48,527 nt of DNA from Pseudomonadota bacterium (GTDB lineage Bacteria > Pseudomonadota > Alphaproteobacteria > Rhodospirillales > Rhodospirillaceae): contig JAIUPE010000015.1 in assembly GCA_020160875.1 (NCBI GenBank), positions 1 to 48,527 on the forward strand. Direction: 5' to 3'. Made by a program: the position numbers and the translations under genes. Shown piece after piece: positions 35,292 through 43,522 of this stretch (positions are counted from its first letter, which is position 1; every line of letters begins with the position of its first letter). The notes beneath the pieces were generated by a model that worked only from the letters and a program-made list of their open reading frames with translations, was not told where the DNA came from and made no database searches.

Positions 35292-36880
35292 GGTCTATGT
35301 TCGGATTTTTATCAGATCCGCTCCGGCGTGCCGCGGCCGTGGTGTGCGTCATCGCCCTTGCGGCGTGCGCCACAACCACCCCCGACGCCGACCGCCGACC
35401 GCGCAGTGTCATCGTTGACGGTATCGACATCGCCATGATGGCGCATGTCCTTAACACCGGTTTCACGGAGATCAAGGAGCGCGCCCTGAACGAACCCGAT
35501 ATGGGCGGGCTTTTCATGCGATCGCTTGAGGGCCTGTCCACGATCGATCCGGAAGTTGGCGTTGGCGTGAAGGACAGCGAGCTTCAGTTGACGTACGGCA
35601 ACGTTCCACTTTCACCCGTCGCGCTGCCCACGCACGGCGATATTGAATCCTGGGTCAAGACGACGCTTACAGCGGTTCTCACACTGCGCCAGATTTCCAT
35701 GCCGATGAAAACGGCGAACGCGGAAGCTCTGTATAAGGCGATCTTTCCACCGGCTTTGAAAGCCCTTGATCCCTATTCACGCTATGCCGGTCGCGATGAG
35801 GCCCTTCGCAGCAGACTGATCCGCGACGGCATCATCGGTCTCGGCATCCGCGTGGTTGCGGCTAAGGACGGGGTTTCGGTTCAATCGATCGTAAAGAACG
35901 GCCCTGCCGAGAACGCGGGATTGAAACTTGACGATCTTATCACGCACGTCGACGGCGTGGCCCTCGTCAACCGGCCTATCGAGGAGGTGCGGCAATTTCT
36001 CGAGGGCAAAGCCGATACCGTGGTCCAAGTGACGATCCGCCGACCACAAACACGCGATACATTTTCTGTCGCTATTCGCCGCGACCTCGTCATTCCGGAC
36101 ACTGTCGCTGCGAATACAGTCGACGGCGTTCTCGAAATTCGTATTCGCAGCTTCAACCAGCGTACCGCCCAGAGTGTCGAGAAAGCCGTTTTAAACGCGC
36201 GGGACACGGGGCCCATCAAAGGAATTGTATTGGACCTGCGGAGCGATCCGGGCGGGCTCCTCGATCAGGCTGTTGATCTTGCGGATTTGTTTCTCGACAG
36301 CGGCACCATCATCGCCCTACGCGGGCGCCACCCGGGCGCTCAGCAGTTCTACGGCGCCCATGGCGGCGATATCGCGGAAGGCATCCCGATTACCGTCGTC
36401 ATCGACGGCCGCGCCGCCTCGGCGTCGGAAATCGTCGCGGTCGCTCTTCAGGACAATCAACGCGCCGCCGTCGTCGGGACCGTCAGTCTTGGCAAGGGAT
36501 CGGTCCAGACCGTCATCCGTCTGCCAAATCAGGGGGAGATTATCCTAACGTGGTCACGCGCTTATACGCCGCGCGGCGCGCTCCTTCACGGTCTGGGGGT
36601 GCTCCCGGACGTTTGCCTCAGTGGCGAGAGCGCGACGCTGTCCGATACAGTCGGACGGATCTTTCGCGGCGACGGCCTGCCGACCGCGCTCATGAACGGC
36701 TGGCGCTCGCCACCCGCCGAAGCCCAAGGTCTCGAAGAATTACGCGCCGCCTGCCCCCCTGAAGCCCATCCCGAGCGCGCCCTCGATCTGGAGGTCGCCC
36801 GGCGCCTCGTGCAGGATCCGGCCTTATACGTCCAGGCCCGCCAAGGTGGTGCTCGGCAACTTGCTGAAAAGCCACAATAA
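35288..36880 (+). CDS. S41-family C-terminal processing protease (lipoprotein)
   Basis: This 530-residue protein starts inside the rnr stop. The signal region ends with the lipobox LAAC (Cys27), so it is probably a periplasm-facing lipoprotein. After a helical segment comes a PDZ domain (GIRVVAAKDGVSVQSIVKNGPAENAGLKLDDLITHVDG). Then the S41 core: GIVLDLRSDPGGLLDQAVDLADLF, and DGRAASASEIVAVAL, with the predicted nucleophile Ser378, general base Lys403 in SLGKGSVQT and supporting Gln407. The spacing agrees with CtpA/CtpB proteases. It would cut C-terminal tails or envelope proteins; its targets are unknown. It is followed by the rpmG promoter. Confidence 0.93.
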   Translation: MRSMFGFLSDPLRRAAAVVCVIALAACATTTPDADRRPRSVIVDGIDIAMMAHVLNTGFTEIKERALNEPDMGGLFMRSLEGLSTIDPEVGVGVKDSELQLTYGNVPLSPVALPTHGDIESWVKTTLTAVLTLRQISMPMKTANAEALYKAIFPPALKALDPYSRYAGRDEALRSRLIRDGIIGLGIRVVAAKDGVSVQSIVKNGPAENAGLKLDDLITHVDGVALVNRPIEEVRQFLEGKADTVVQVTIRRPQTRDTFSVAIRRDLVIPDTVAANTVDGVLEIRIRSFNQRTAQSVEKAVLNARDTGPIKGIVLDLRSDPGGLLDQAVDLADLFLDSGTIIALRGRHPGAQQFYGAHGGDIAEGIPITVVIDGRAASASEIVAVALQDNQRAAVVGTVSLGKGSVQTVIRLPNQGEIILTWSRAYTPRGALLHGLGVLPDVCLSGESATLSDTVGRIFRGDGLPTALMNGWRSPPAEAQGLEELRAACPPEAHPERALDLEVARRLVQDPALYVQARQGGARQLAEKPQ

Positions 36881-36909
36881 TTTTGTACTGGAAGGGTGTC
36901 CGGGGTTTC

Positions 36910-36937
36910 TTGACACCTCAGCGCAGCAGTGTATTGT
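36910..36937 (+). promoter_or_regulatory. Sigma-70-type promoter of rpmG
   Basis: A perfect -35 TTGACA (36910-36915) is separated by 16 bp from a -10-like TATTGT (36932-36937). The likely transcript start is near 36945 and rpmG begins at 37003. It lies between the S41 protease stop and rpmG. Confidence 0.75.
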
Positions 36938-37002
36938 GCGCCGCTCAATTGCACCCGCCTCGCGTAACCGCAGGCGCTTAGAGAAGCGACAAGGTAAATA
37001 CC

Positions 37003-37170
37003 ATGGCAAAGCCAGCCACGATCCAGATCAAGCTCGAGAGCACCGCCGGCACGGGCTACTACTACGTGACGAAAAAGAACCCGCGCACGAAGACCGAAAA
37101 GCTGGTGTTCAAGAAGTATGATCCCGTCGTGCGTAAGCATGTGGAATTCAAAGAAGGCAAAATCAAATAG
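37003..37170 (+). CDS. rpmG: 50S ribosomal protein L33
   Basis: A 55-codon reading frame from ATG at 37003 to TAG at 37168-37170 encodes [19 protein letters not shown] and continues with [29 protein letters not shown], the standard L33 sequence. It has no cysteine, so it is the zinc-free type. A purine-rich site (GAGAAGCGACAAGG) lies upstream of the ATG. It has its own promoter and terminator. In many alphaproteobacteria rpmG sits near divK and pleD; here divK is convergent and no pleD is present. Confidence 0.97.
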   Translation: MAKPATIQIKLESTAGTGYYYVTKKNPRTKTEKLVFKKYDPVVRKHVEFKEGKIK

Positions 37171-37196
37171 TCATCGCGTCATAGCGATGCCTGATG

Positions 37197-37227
37197 AAGC
37201 CCGCCTCACGGCGGGCTTTTGCTTTTT
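37197..37227 (+). terminator. Rho-independent terminator of rpmG
   Basis: A 9-bp stem (AAGCCCGCC, 37197-37205, with 37210-37218) and a 4-nt loop is followed by TTGCTTTTT. It lies 26 bp after the rpmG stop. Confidence 0.92.
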
Positions 37228-37247
37228 AGCGCCTAGTTTTCAGGGGG

Positions 37248-37628
37248 CTATTGAGCTGCTTGCGGCTCGAGGAAGCGCGAAACCGTTTGGAGGAAGCTCG
37301 CGACCGAAATCGGCTTAGCGATATAGCCATCGCAGCCGCCGTTGCGGATCTTCTGTTCGTCGCCCTTCATCGCGAAGGCCGTAATAGCGACAACCGGGAT
37401 GGAGCAAAGGTCGTCGTCGGCCTTCAGCATCTTGGTGATCTCCAGGCCCGAAATCTCCGGTAGCTGGATATCCATCAGAATCAGGTCGGGCCTATTCTTG
37501 CGCGTGAGATCCACGACAACGCGCCCATCCTTGGCTTGCAGCGTATTATAGCCGTGCGCCTGCAGGAGGTCGTTGAACAGCTTCATGTTCAACTCGTTAT
37601 CTTCAACGATCAGAATGGTCTTCGGCAT
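37248..37628 (-). CDS. divK: Single-domain response regulator DivK
   Basis: I start at the ATG at 37628 (126 aa, [22 protein letters not shown]). The receiver is complete: acidic pair Glu9-Asp10, phospho-acceptor Asp53 ([16 protein letters not shown]), Thr83 and Lys105 (AKPISV). It lacks an output domain. [10 protein letters not shown] and [13 protein letters not shown] match DivK of Caulobacter closely. DivK relays signals from DivJ/PleC to control CtrA and the cell cycle. Usually the diguanylate cyclase gene pleD follows; here the gene downstream is the convergent rpmG. A candidate promoter lies near 37726. Confidence 0.93.
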   Translation of the reverse strand: MPKTILIVEDNELNMKLFNDLLQAHGYNTLQAKDGRVVVDLTRKNRPDLILMDIQLPEISGLEITKMLKADDDLCSIPVVAITAFAMKGDEQKIRNGGCDGYIAKPISVASFLQTVSRFLEPQAAQ

Positions 37629-37725
37629 CGCGTGACGTGCTGATCTCGGCGTTTCCTGGAAGCCGTATTGCCATGAGCGCGGGCGCAAATCTAGAGGCCG
37701 ACGCACACTGGTTTCGACTTAAATC

Positions 37726-37753
37726 ATTATAGTGCGCGCGCCCTGCGGCGCAA
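37726..37753 (-). promoter_or_regulatory. Candidate divK promoter
   Basis: Read on the minus strand, TATAAT (rc of 37726-37731) is preceded at 16 bp by TTGCGC (rc of 37748-37753). The -10 is perfect, the -35 matches only partly. It would give a leader of about 90 nt before the divK ATG. The region 37629-37828 holds no gene. Confidence 0.45.
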
Positions 37754-37828
37754 GGCGTATACAGCCCTTACTCGTCCCAGCCGCATACTGTAGCGCGGCT
37801 ATATTTGCGCCCCTCGAGGGCCGCCAAA

Positions 37829-38686
37829 CTATCGGAAAACGACGGTCTTATGGCCGTTGAGAAGCACACGCCGTTCCGCGTGGTACTTTACCGCGCGGGC
37901 GAGAACAACGTTCTCCAGATCCCTTCCGATGCCGATCATGTCGCGCTCGGAATGCGTGTGATCCACCCGCTCCACGGCCTGCTCGATGATCGGGCCTTCA
38001 TCCAATCCGTCGGTTACATAGTGCGCCGTCGCACCAATGATTTTGACGCCGCGTTCATAAGCCTGCTGATAGGGGCGCGCGCCCATGAAGCTCGGCAAGA
38101 ACGAATGATGAATATTGATACAATGACCGGACAGGTGTTTTGCAGCCTCCGGCGAAAGCACCTGCATGTAGCGAGCGAGAACGACGAGATCGATCTTGAG
38201 CTCGTCCACCATCCCTAGCCACGCCGCTTCCTGCTGCGGCTTGGTGGCGGGCGTGATGGGAAGATGCTTGTAAGGAATTCCGTGCCATTCGACGAGGGAG
38301 CGCATGTCGTCGTGGTTTGAGAATACGCCCGCGATATCGATCGGCATCTGACCCGTATGCCAACGGTGCAAGAGATCGTTCAGGCAATGGCCGAACTTGG
38401 ATACGGCGATGAGCACGCGCGGCCGCTTATCGGCTGGCGTGAAACTCCAATCCATCTGAAACTTCTTAGCGACGTCCCCAAACTTCTCCGCGAGCGCTTC
38501 GGCCGACGGGCTTTGCGGCGAGCGTGTGAAAACGGCGCGCATGAAAAAGCGGCGTGTGTTCGGATCACCGTATTGGGACGACTCGTCCATAAAACAATGA
38601 TGATCGCGTAGGAATCCGGATACCGCAGCCACCAGCCCTGTCGCGTCGGGACAGGTGATGTTCGCGATATATTTGCCCTCACTCAT
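37829..38686 (-). CDS. purU: Formyltetrahydrofolate deformylase
   Basis: I start at the ATG at 38686 (285 aa), with GGAAC just upstream. PurU hydrolyses 10-formyl-THF to THF and formate, balancing the one-carbon pool. The N-terminal about 80 residues are an ACT domain (ANITCPDATGLVAAVSGFL, DESSQYGDPNTRRFFMRAVF). The C-terminal formyl-transferase domain has LIAVSKFGHCLNDLLHRWHTGQM, NIHHSFLPSFMGARPYQQAYERGVKIIGATAHYVTDGLDEGPIIEQ with the catalytic His and Asp. It is co-oriented with rpoH upstream, but the rpoH terminator lies between them. Confidence 0.96.
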   Translation of the reverse strand: MSEGKYIANITCPDATGLVAAVSGFLRDHHCFMDESSQYGDPNTRRFFMRAVFTRSPQSPSAEALAEKFGDVAKKFQMDWSFTPADKRPRVLIAVSKFGHCLNDLLHRWHTGQMPIDIAGVFSNHDDMRSLVEWHGIPYKHLPITPATKPQQEAAWLGMVDELKIDLVVLARYMQVLSPEAAKHLSGHCINIHHSFLPSFMGARPYQQAYERGVKIIGATAHYVTDGLDEGPIIEQAVERVDHTHSERDMIGIGRDLENVVLARAVKYHAERRVLLNGHKTVVFR

Positions 38687-38758
38687 CAGCACAGTTCCAT
38701 CCTTGTTCGGCCGGTAGGGTATAGGCGAGTGGCCCCTCCCCGCTCAAGCCAAAGAAAA

Positions 38759-38784
38759 GGCCGCCCCACCGGAGTGGGGCGGCC
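38759..38784 (-). terminator. Rho-independent terminator of rpoH
   Basis: A perfect 11-bp stem (GGCCGCCCCAC, 38759-38769, with 38774-38784) and a 4-nt loop is followed on the minus strand by TTTTCTTT. It starts 18 bp beyond the rpoH stop. Confidence 0.92.
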
Positions 38785-38802
38785 CAATGTGAAGATTCTG
38801 GC

Positions 38803-39720
38803 TTAGGCGCCGGCGAGCGCCGGGCGCGGAAGCGCCTTGGCGGCGGTTGCCTCCAGGCTCTTGGCCGCCTGCAGCACGGCGCGCTGCAACTTGGCAAAAG
38901 CCCGGTTTTCGATCTGGCGAACGCGCTCACGGCTGATGCCGTATTCCTCGCCAATTTCTTCCAGCGTACGCGGCTCATCGGCAAGACGACGCTCTTCGAT
39001 GATGCGACGTTCACGCGGCGTCAGTTCCGACATCGCTTGCTTGAGCAGCTTACTGCCCAGCGCGCGGTCTTCCCTGTCGCCGAGGACGGTTTCCTGGTCG
39101 GGCTTGTCGTCGACCAGCAAGTCCTGACGCTCGGTGTCGCCGTCTTCGGCCACGAACTGGTTGAGCGAGCTATCCGAGCGCGACAGGCGCCGGTTCATCT
39201 CGATCACGTCATTCGTGGTCACGGCAAGGCGCTTGGCGATGGTTTCAGCGGCATCCTGCGGGATATCGCCTTCGTCATACAGACCGAGACGCGCCTTCAG
39301 TTTACGCAAGTTGAAGAACAGTTTCTTCTGCGCAGCGACGGTTCCGACTTTGACCAACGACCAAGAGTTCAGCACGTATTCGTTGATCGCAGCCTTGATC
39401 CACCACATGGCGTAGGTGGCCAAGCGGAAGCCGCGCTCGGGCTCGAACTTCTTCACCGCGCGCATCAGGCCGACGTTGCCCTCGGAGATCAGATCCGAGA
39501 CCGGCAAACCATAGAAGCGATAGCCCATCGCGATCTTCGCGACGAGGCGCAAGTGGCTCGTGACGAGCTTATGAGCGGCCTCGACGTCGTCGTGCTCCGC
39601 GAAACGACGGGCCAGCATGTATTCTTCCTGCACATCGAGAACGGGGAACTTCTTAATGTCGGCCATGTAAGCCGACAGTCCGCTTTCAGATGCGAGGACG
39701 GGAACGCGTGAATTCAACAT
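38803..39720 (-). CDS. rpoH: RNA polymerase sigma-32 (heat-shock) factor
   Basis: This 305-residue sigma factor has region 2 (LVTSHLRLVAKIAMGYRFYGLPVSDLISEGNVGLMRAVKKFEPERGFRLATYAMWWIKAAI, residues about 52-113) and the RpoH-specific box QKKLFFNLRKL at 131-141, which distinguishes it from other group sigma factors. Region 4 (LTPRERRIIEERRLADEPRTLEEIGEEYGISRERVRQIENRAF) closes it. A strong AGGAGG site precedes the ATG. Its 5' region carries a candidate leader peptide and several short inverted repeats that could act in translational control, as known for rpoH mRNA in other bacteria. Confidence 0.97.
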   Translation of the reverse strand: MLNSRVPVLASESGLSAYMADIKKFPVLDVQEEYMLARRFAEHDDVEAAHKLVTSHLRLVAKIAMGYRFYGLPVSDLISEGNVGLMRAVKKFEPERGFRLATYAMWWIKAAINEYVLNSWSLVKVGTVAAQKKLFFNLRKLKARLGLYDEGDIPQDAAETIAKRLAVTTNDVIEMNRRLSRSDSSLNQFVAEDGDTERQDLLVDDKPDQETVLGDREDRALGSKLLKQAMSELTPRERRIIEERRLADEPRTLEEIGEEYGISRERVRQIENRAFAKLQRAVLQAAKSLEATAAKALPRPALAGA

Positions 39721-39792
39721 CTCAACCTCCTAAGGGCCAAATGCCCAATAACCCTCGCTGATGCGACGGGTAAAACGTCAGCCGACCGCCTG

Positions 39793-39852
39793 CTAGCAGG
39801 CGAGACCGGACTGTGCTGTCGGATGAAGATGAATGAGACTTTGCATGGTCAT
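39793..39852 (-). CDS. Candidate leader peptide upstream of rpoH
   Basis: A 19-codon frame, MTMQSLIHLHPTAQSGLAC, begins at the ATG at 39852 with AAGGAGGAT just before it (the second ATG at 39846 has the better spacing of eight bases). Its stop (TAG, 39793-39795) lies inside a perfect 16-bp palindrome, CGCCTGCTAGCAGGCG (39787-39802). It ends 72 bp before the rpoH start. The ribosome site is stronger than for most genes here, so translation is plausible, but whether the peptide or its translation controls rpoH is inference. Confidence 0.5.
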   Translation of the reverse strand: MTMQSLIHLHPTAQSGLAC

Positions 39853-40193
39853 ATCCTCCTTGAGCAACATGACGCTTATATGTTCGGCCCACCTCATGGT
39901 CTGGCCGTGTTGACGAAAGCCCTTCGAGGCGCCTCCGTGCAACTTCCGAATATTAATCAACCTCGCGCCGCCGCGTAAAGAACAAATGGACGAGGGAGGC
40001 ATGCATAGTTGCATAGCTGCGGTTATTTTTACATTGTTTTCCAATAATTTAGAGGGGTGTAGAGGGCGCAGAAGCCCCCCCCCCTGGCCGACACAAATAC
40101 GTGAACTTCGCGGGGCTTTCGCCCTCCGGCTCTTCTCACAATTCCGGCCGGAACGTAACGCCCGAAGCGAGTCAATATTTCCGGCGATCGGAA
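39853..40193. other. Gene-free region between rpoH leader and Rid gene
   Basis: No protein gene is evident in this stretch. It must contain the rpoH promoter. An AT-rich patch (40021-40054, on both strands) is the best location. A run of ten C at 40075-40084 stands out. I could not pick a -35/-10 pair with confidence. Confidence 0.5.
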
Positions 40194-40229
40194 GCCCGGT
40201 TGCGGCGGAAAGGGCCGCCGCAACCGGGC
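40194..40229. terminator. Strong stem-loop after the Rid gene
   Basis: A perfect 15-bp stem (40194-40208 with 40215-40229, GCCCGGTTGCGGCGG) and a 6-nt loop lies 12 bp past the Rid stop. There is no clear T-run, so it may be a weak terminator or an mRNA 3'-end protector. Confidence 0.55.
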
Positions 40230-40241
40230 AATCCAGCACCG

Positions 40242-40589
40242 CTATTTCGCGGCAACGACGGTGATTTCGACCAGATATTCCGGTGCGGCAAGATTGGCTT
40301 CCAGCGTCGTACGGGCCGGCGTCGCGCCGTTCGGCACCCACGCTTCCCAGGCCGTGTTCATCTGACCGAAGGTCTTGATGTCGGTCAGATAGATCGTCGC
40401 CGTCAGGATCTTTTCCTTCGACGAGCCGGCCGCGGCCAGCAACTTGTCGATTTGGGCGAGGACATTTTGGGTCTGGCCGGTGACGTCCTTGGCCTGATTA
40501 TTGACCTGGCCGGCAAGATAAACCGTATCGCCGTGCACCACGGCCTGGCTCATACGCGGGCCGACTTCGAAACGCTGGATTTGCGCCAT
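40242..40589 (-). CDS. Rid-family (YjgF/YER057c/UK114) enamine/imine deaminase
   Basis: The ATG at 40589 follows GGAGA at a good distance and gives the usual length of 115 residues. GDTVYLAGQVNNQAKDVTGQTQNVLAQIDKLLAAAGSSKEKILTATIYL and TPARTTLEANLAAPEYLVEI match the trimeric Rid fold, including the Arg (PARTT) that holds the substrate carboxylate and the downstream Glu. Rid proteins hydrolyse reactive enamine intermediates such as 2-aminoacrylate. The open frame continues upstream to 40778 without a start of quality. It follows the cfa gene in the same direction. Confidence 0.93.
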   Translation of the reverse strand: MAQIQRFEVGPRMSQAVVHGDTVYLAGQVNNQAKDVTGQTQNVLAQIDKLLAAAGSSKEKILTATIYLTDIKTFGQMNTAWEAWVPNGATPARTTLEANLAAPEYLVEITVVAAK

Positions 40590-40648
40590 CTGACTTTCTC
40601 CGTTCGTGGGGTTGCGGGAAGGGTGATACCCGGACCGCCCGGCGGAGT

Positions 40649-41842
40649 TCAAGCTGACTGGTACATATAGTCGCGGGTCAACGGCACGGTTTCGAGCTTT
40701 TTGCTCATCTGAATGTGGAAATTCACATGGAAACCGTAATGGAAAGCACCCTCGGCGGTGGACAGAAAGAATTCCCACATCCGGCAGAAGCGCTCGTCAT
40801 AGAGCTTCTTGATGTCCTCGCGCCTAGCCATAAAGCGTTCGCGCCACGCCCGCAAAGTATGGGCGTAGTGAAGCCGCAGAATTTCGATATCGGTCATAAT
40901 CAAACCCGCCCGTTCGATATGCGGAACGACTTCCGACAAGGCCGGCGAATAGCCGCCCGGGAAAATATACTTATTCGTCCAGCTATCCGTCGCCCCTGGC
41001 CCATCGGTGCGGCCGATGGTGTGAAGCAGCGCGACGCCATCCGGGCTTAGCCGGTCGCGCACGACTTCGAAAAAGCGGCGATAGTGCGGCAGACCGACAT
41101 GCTCGAACATGCCCACTGAAACGACGCGGTCGAAAGTTTCCGTGACGTGACGATAGTCCTGCAGGCGAAAAGTAACATTGTCCCCGACATTCGCGGCGAC
41201 GGCGCGTTGGTTCGCCACTTCGATCTGCCGTTCGGAGAGACTGATGCCGACAACCTTCACACCGTAGGTACGGTGGAGGAAAAGCGCGAGGCCGCCCCAG
41301 CCGCAACCAATATCGAGTACCGTTTGACCGGGCTGCAGCAGCAATTTCGTGCCGATGTGCGTCATCTTCTGAATCTGCGCCTGCTCAAGCGAATCCTGCG
41401 GCATGCGGAAGTACGCCATCGAATACTGCATGTGATCGTCGAGGAAGGTGCGATAAAGCGTGGTCGACAGATCATAATGATGTGCGACGTTCTGCTTGGA
41501 TCGGGCGATGGGATTATAGGTGCGTACGAGCGACATGCTGCGTTCGACGGACTTCATGGAGCGCGCCAACCAGTGGCCGTGATAACCGGCGAGGTTTGAC
41601 ATCACGAGCGCCAGCATCGTGTAGATGTCGGCGTTCTCAACCACGAGCGTCCCGTCCATATATGCCTCACCGGCATACAGCGCCGGATTTTGGAACAGCT
41701 TAGTGCCGAGATTCGGATCCTTGAAACGCACCGTCACATGCGGCGGGCTGCCATTCCCACAGACATGAGGCCGACCATCATGATCGATGATCGTCAGCGT
41801 GCCGTTTTTCATTAAAGGATGGAGGAAGCGGGCAAATAACAC
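40649..41842 (-). CDS. cfa: Cyclopropane-fatty-acyl-phospholipid synthase
   Basis: The GTG at 41842 gives 397 residues and includes an N-terminal ARFLHPLMKNGTLTIIDHDG block that is conserved in the family; an ATG at 41812 would cut it. The SAM-binding motif VLDIGCGWGG is at residues 175-184. AHHYDLSTTLYRTFLDDHMQYS, YKVVGISLSERQ-like VKVVGISLSERQIEVA, VSVGMFEHVGLPHYRRFF and NKYIFPGGYSP are family signatures. The enzyme adds a methylene group to unsaturated acyl chains in membrane lipids, usually in stationary phase or stress. It lies between the Rid gene and a COG2509 gene, all leftward. Confidence 0.93.
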   Translation of the reverse strand: MLFARFLHPLMKNGTLTIIDHDGRPHVCGNGSPPHVTVRFKDPNLGTKLFQNPALYAGEAYMDGTLVVENADIYTMLALVMSNLAGYHGHWLARSMKSVERSMSLVRTYNPIARSKQNVAHHYDLSTTLYRTFLDDHMQYSMAYFRMPQDSLEQAQIQKMTHIGTKLLLQPGQTVLDIGCGWGGLALFLHRTYGVKVVGISLSERQIEVANQRAVAANVGDNVTFRLQDYRHVTETFDRVVSVGMFEHVGLPHYRRFFEVVRDRLSPDGVALLHTIGRTDGPGATDSWTNKYIFPGGYSPALSEVVPHIERAGLIMTDIEILRLHYAHTLRAWRERFMARREDIKKLYDERFCRMWEFFLSTAEGAFHYGFHVNFHIQMSKKLETVPLTRDYMYQSA

Positions 41843-41899
41843 AGACCAAACCCCGTACAGTTCGCCGCAAGCCTAACTGCCGGATGGCGGCGCTGGCAA

Positions 41900-43519
41900 T
41901 CAATCAATCGGCGCGATATCGCGACCGATGGCCTCGGCCACGCGGATGCCGTCCACGGCGGCCGAAAGGATACCACCGGCATAGCCGGCCCCTTCGCCGG
42001 CCGGATACAGGCCGCGCGTATTGATGCTGCAGAAGTCCTGGCCGCGTTTGATGCGGATCGGCGAGGAGGTGCGCGTCTCAACCCCGGTCATGACGGCGTC
42101 AGGTCGCGCATAGCCTTTGATCTGGCGGTCAAAGGCCGGAAGGGCCTCGCGGATCGCCGCGATCACGTAATCAGGCAGGCATCGGCTGAGATCGGTGAGA
42201 TGAACACCGGGCCGGTAAGACGGCATCACGTCGCCAAAGGCCGTCGATGGCTTGTTCGCCAGGAAATCGCCCACGAGCTGACCGGGCGCCTCATAGGTGC
42301 CGCCACCGGCAGTAAACGCCAACGATTCCCAATGACGTTGGAAATCGATTCCCGCGAGCGGATGACCCGGATAGTCGGCCGGGGTGATGTCGACAACGAT
42401 GCCGCTGTTGGCGTTGCGCTCGGCGCGCGAATACTGGCTCATACCATTGGTCACGACACGGCCCGCTTCGGATGTCGCCGCGACGACGGTGCCGCCAGGG
42501 CACATGCAGAAGCTGTAGACCGAACGGCCATTGGAACAATGATGCACGATCTTATAGTCAGCAGCGCCAAGGATGGGATGGCCGGCGAATTTGCCAAACC
42601 GGCATTTGTCGATCATGGACTGCGGATGTTCGAGGCGCACCCCGATGGAGAAGGGTTTGGCTTCTATATAAACGCCTTTGTCATAAAGCATCTTGAACGT
42701 GTCACGGGCGCTGTGACCGACCGCCAAGACGACATGGTCCGTGCGGATTTGCTCTCCACTTTGCAGCGTGACGCCGCGCACTTGGCGCGTTCCATCTGAT
42801 GCCGTTTCGATCTCGATGCTTTCGACCTTGCTTTGAAAGCGAATGTCCGCACCACGCTCAATCATCGTCGCGCGCATGTTCTCGACCATTGAAACCAGAC
42901 GAAACGTCCCAATGTGCGGCTTACTGACGTAGAGGATTTCGTCTGGCGCGCCGGCTTTGACAAATTCCGTCAACACCTTGCGACCGCGGTGTTCCGGGTC
43001 CTTGATCTGGCTATGCAGCTTGCCGTCAGAGAAGGTGCCTGCGCCACCCTCACCGAACTGTACGTTGGATTCAGGATTGAGAATGCGCTTACGCCATAGC
43101 GCGAACGTATCCACGGTACGCTCACGCACGATCTTGCCGCGCTCAAGCACGATAGGCCGGAATCCCATTTCCGCGAGAATGAAAGCCGCGAACAGCCCGC
43201 AAGGCCCCGTCCCGATAACAACGGGTCGGCTCTCCAGATTGGCCGGCGCTTTGGCGACAAGTTTGTAGCTCGTGTCCGGCGACGGCGAGATTCCCTTCTC
43301 GTCCCCCGCGCGGCGGAGCACGACAGCTTCGTTCTTCAATTCGACGTCGAGGGTGTAAATAAGGCTGATTGCGCCGACCTTACGCGCATCGTAGCCGCGG
43401 CGGAAAATCGTGAAGGACACAAGCTCCGACGCCGGCACACGCAGCCGCTTCAGCACCGCAGCCTTGAGGGCGCTTTCGGGATGATCGAGCGGCAGCTTGA
43501 TTTCCGTCAGCCGCAACAT
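41900..43519 (-). CDS. COG2509 FAD-dependent dehydrogenase, unknown substrate
   Basis: This 539-residue flavoprotein has an N-terminal basic domain (IFRRGYDARKVGAISLIYTLDVEL) and then the Rossmann FAD motif VIGTGPCGLFAAFILAEMG. FGEGGAGTFSDGKLHSQIKD, VRLEHPQSMIDKCRFG, YSFCMCPGGTVVAATSE and GEGAGYAGGILSAAVDGIRVAEAI are conserved in the COG2509 group. The C-terminal GAGYAGGI segment closes the FAD site. The reaction is unknown for this family. It begins 3 bp after the prfC stop, so both are probably on one message. Confidence 0.88.
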   Translation of the reverse strand: MLRLTEIKLPLDHPESALKAAVLKRLRVPASELVSFTIFRRGYDARKVGAISLIYTLDVELKNEAVVLRRAGDEKGISPSPDTSYKLVAKAPANLESRPVVIGTGPCGLFAAFILAEMGFRPIVLERGKIVRERTVDTFALWRKRILNPESNVQFGEGGAGTFSDGKLHSQIKDPEHRGRKVLTEFVKAGAPDEILYVSKPHIGTFRLVSMVENMRATMIERGADIRFQSKVESIEIETASDGTRQVRGVTLQSGEQIRTDHVVLAVGHSARDTFKMLYDKGVYIEAKPFSIGVRLEHPQSMIDKCRFGKFAGHPILGAADYKIVHHCSNGRSVYSFCMCPGGTVVAATSEAGRVVTNGMSQYSRAERNANSGIVVDITPADYPGHPLAGIDFQRHWESLAFTAGGGTYEAPGQLVGDFLANKPSTAFGDVMPSYRPGVHLTDLSRCLPDYVIAAIREALPAFDRQIKGYARPDAVMTGVETRTSSPIRIKRGQDFCSINTRGLYPAGEGAGYAGGILSAAVDGIRVAEAIGRDIAPID

Positions 43520-43522
43520 GGT

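Noticed and set aside
39793..40341. Long minus-strand frame of 182 codons upstream of rpoH
   Set aside because: It overlaps the Rid gene 3' end and its strong stem-loop, is rich in rare-type residues and lacks a family; only its last 19 codons have a ribosome site and are kept as a leader peptide.
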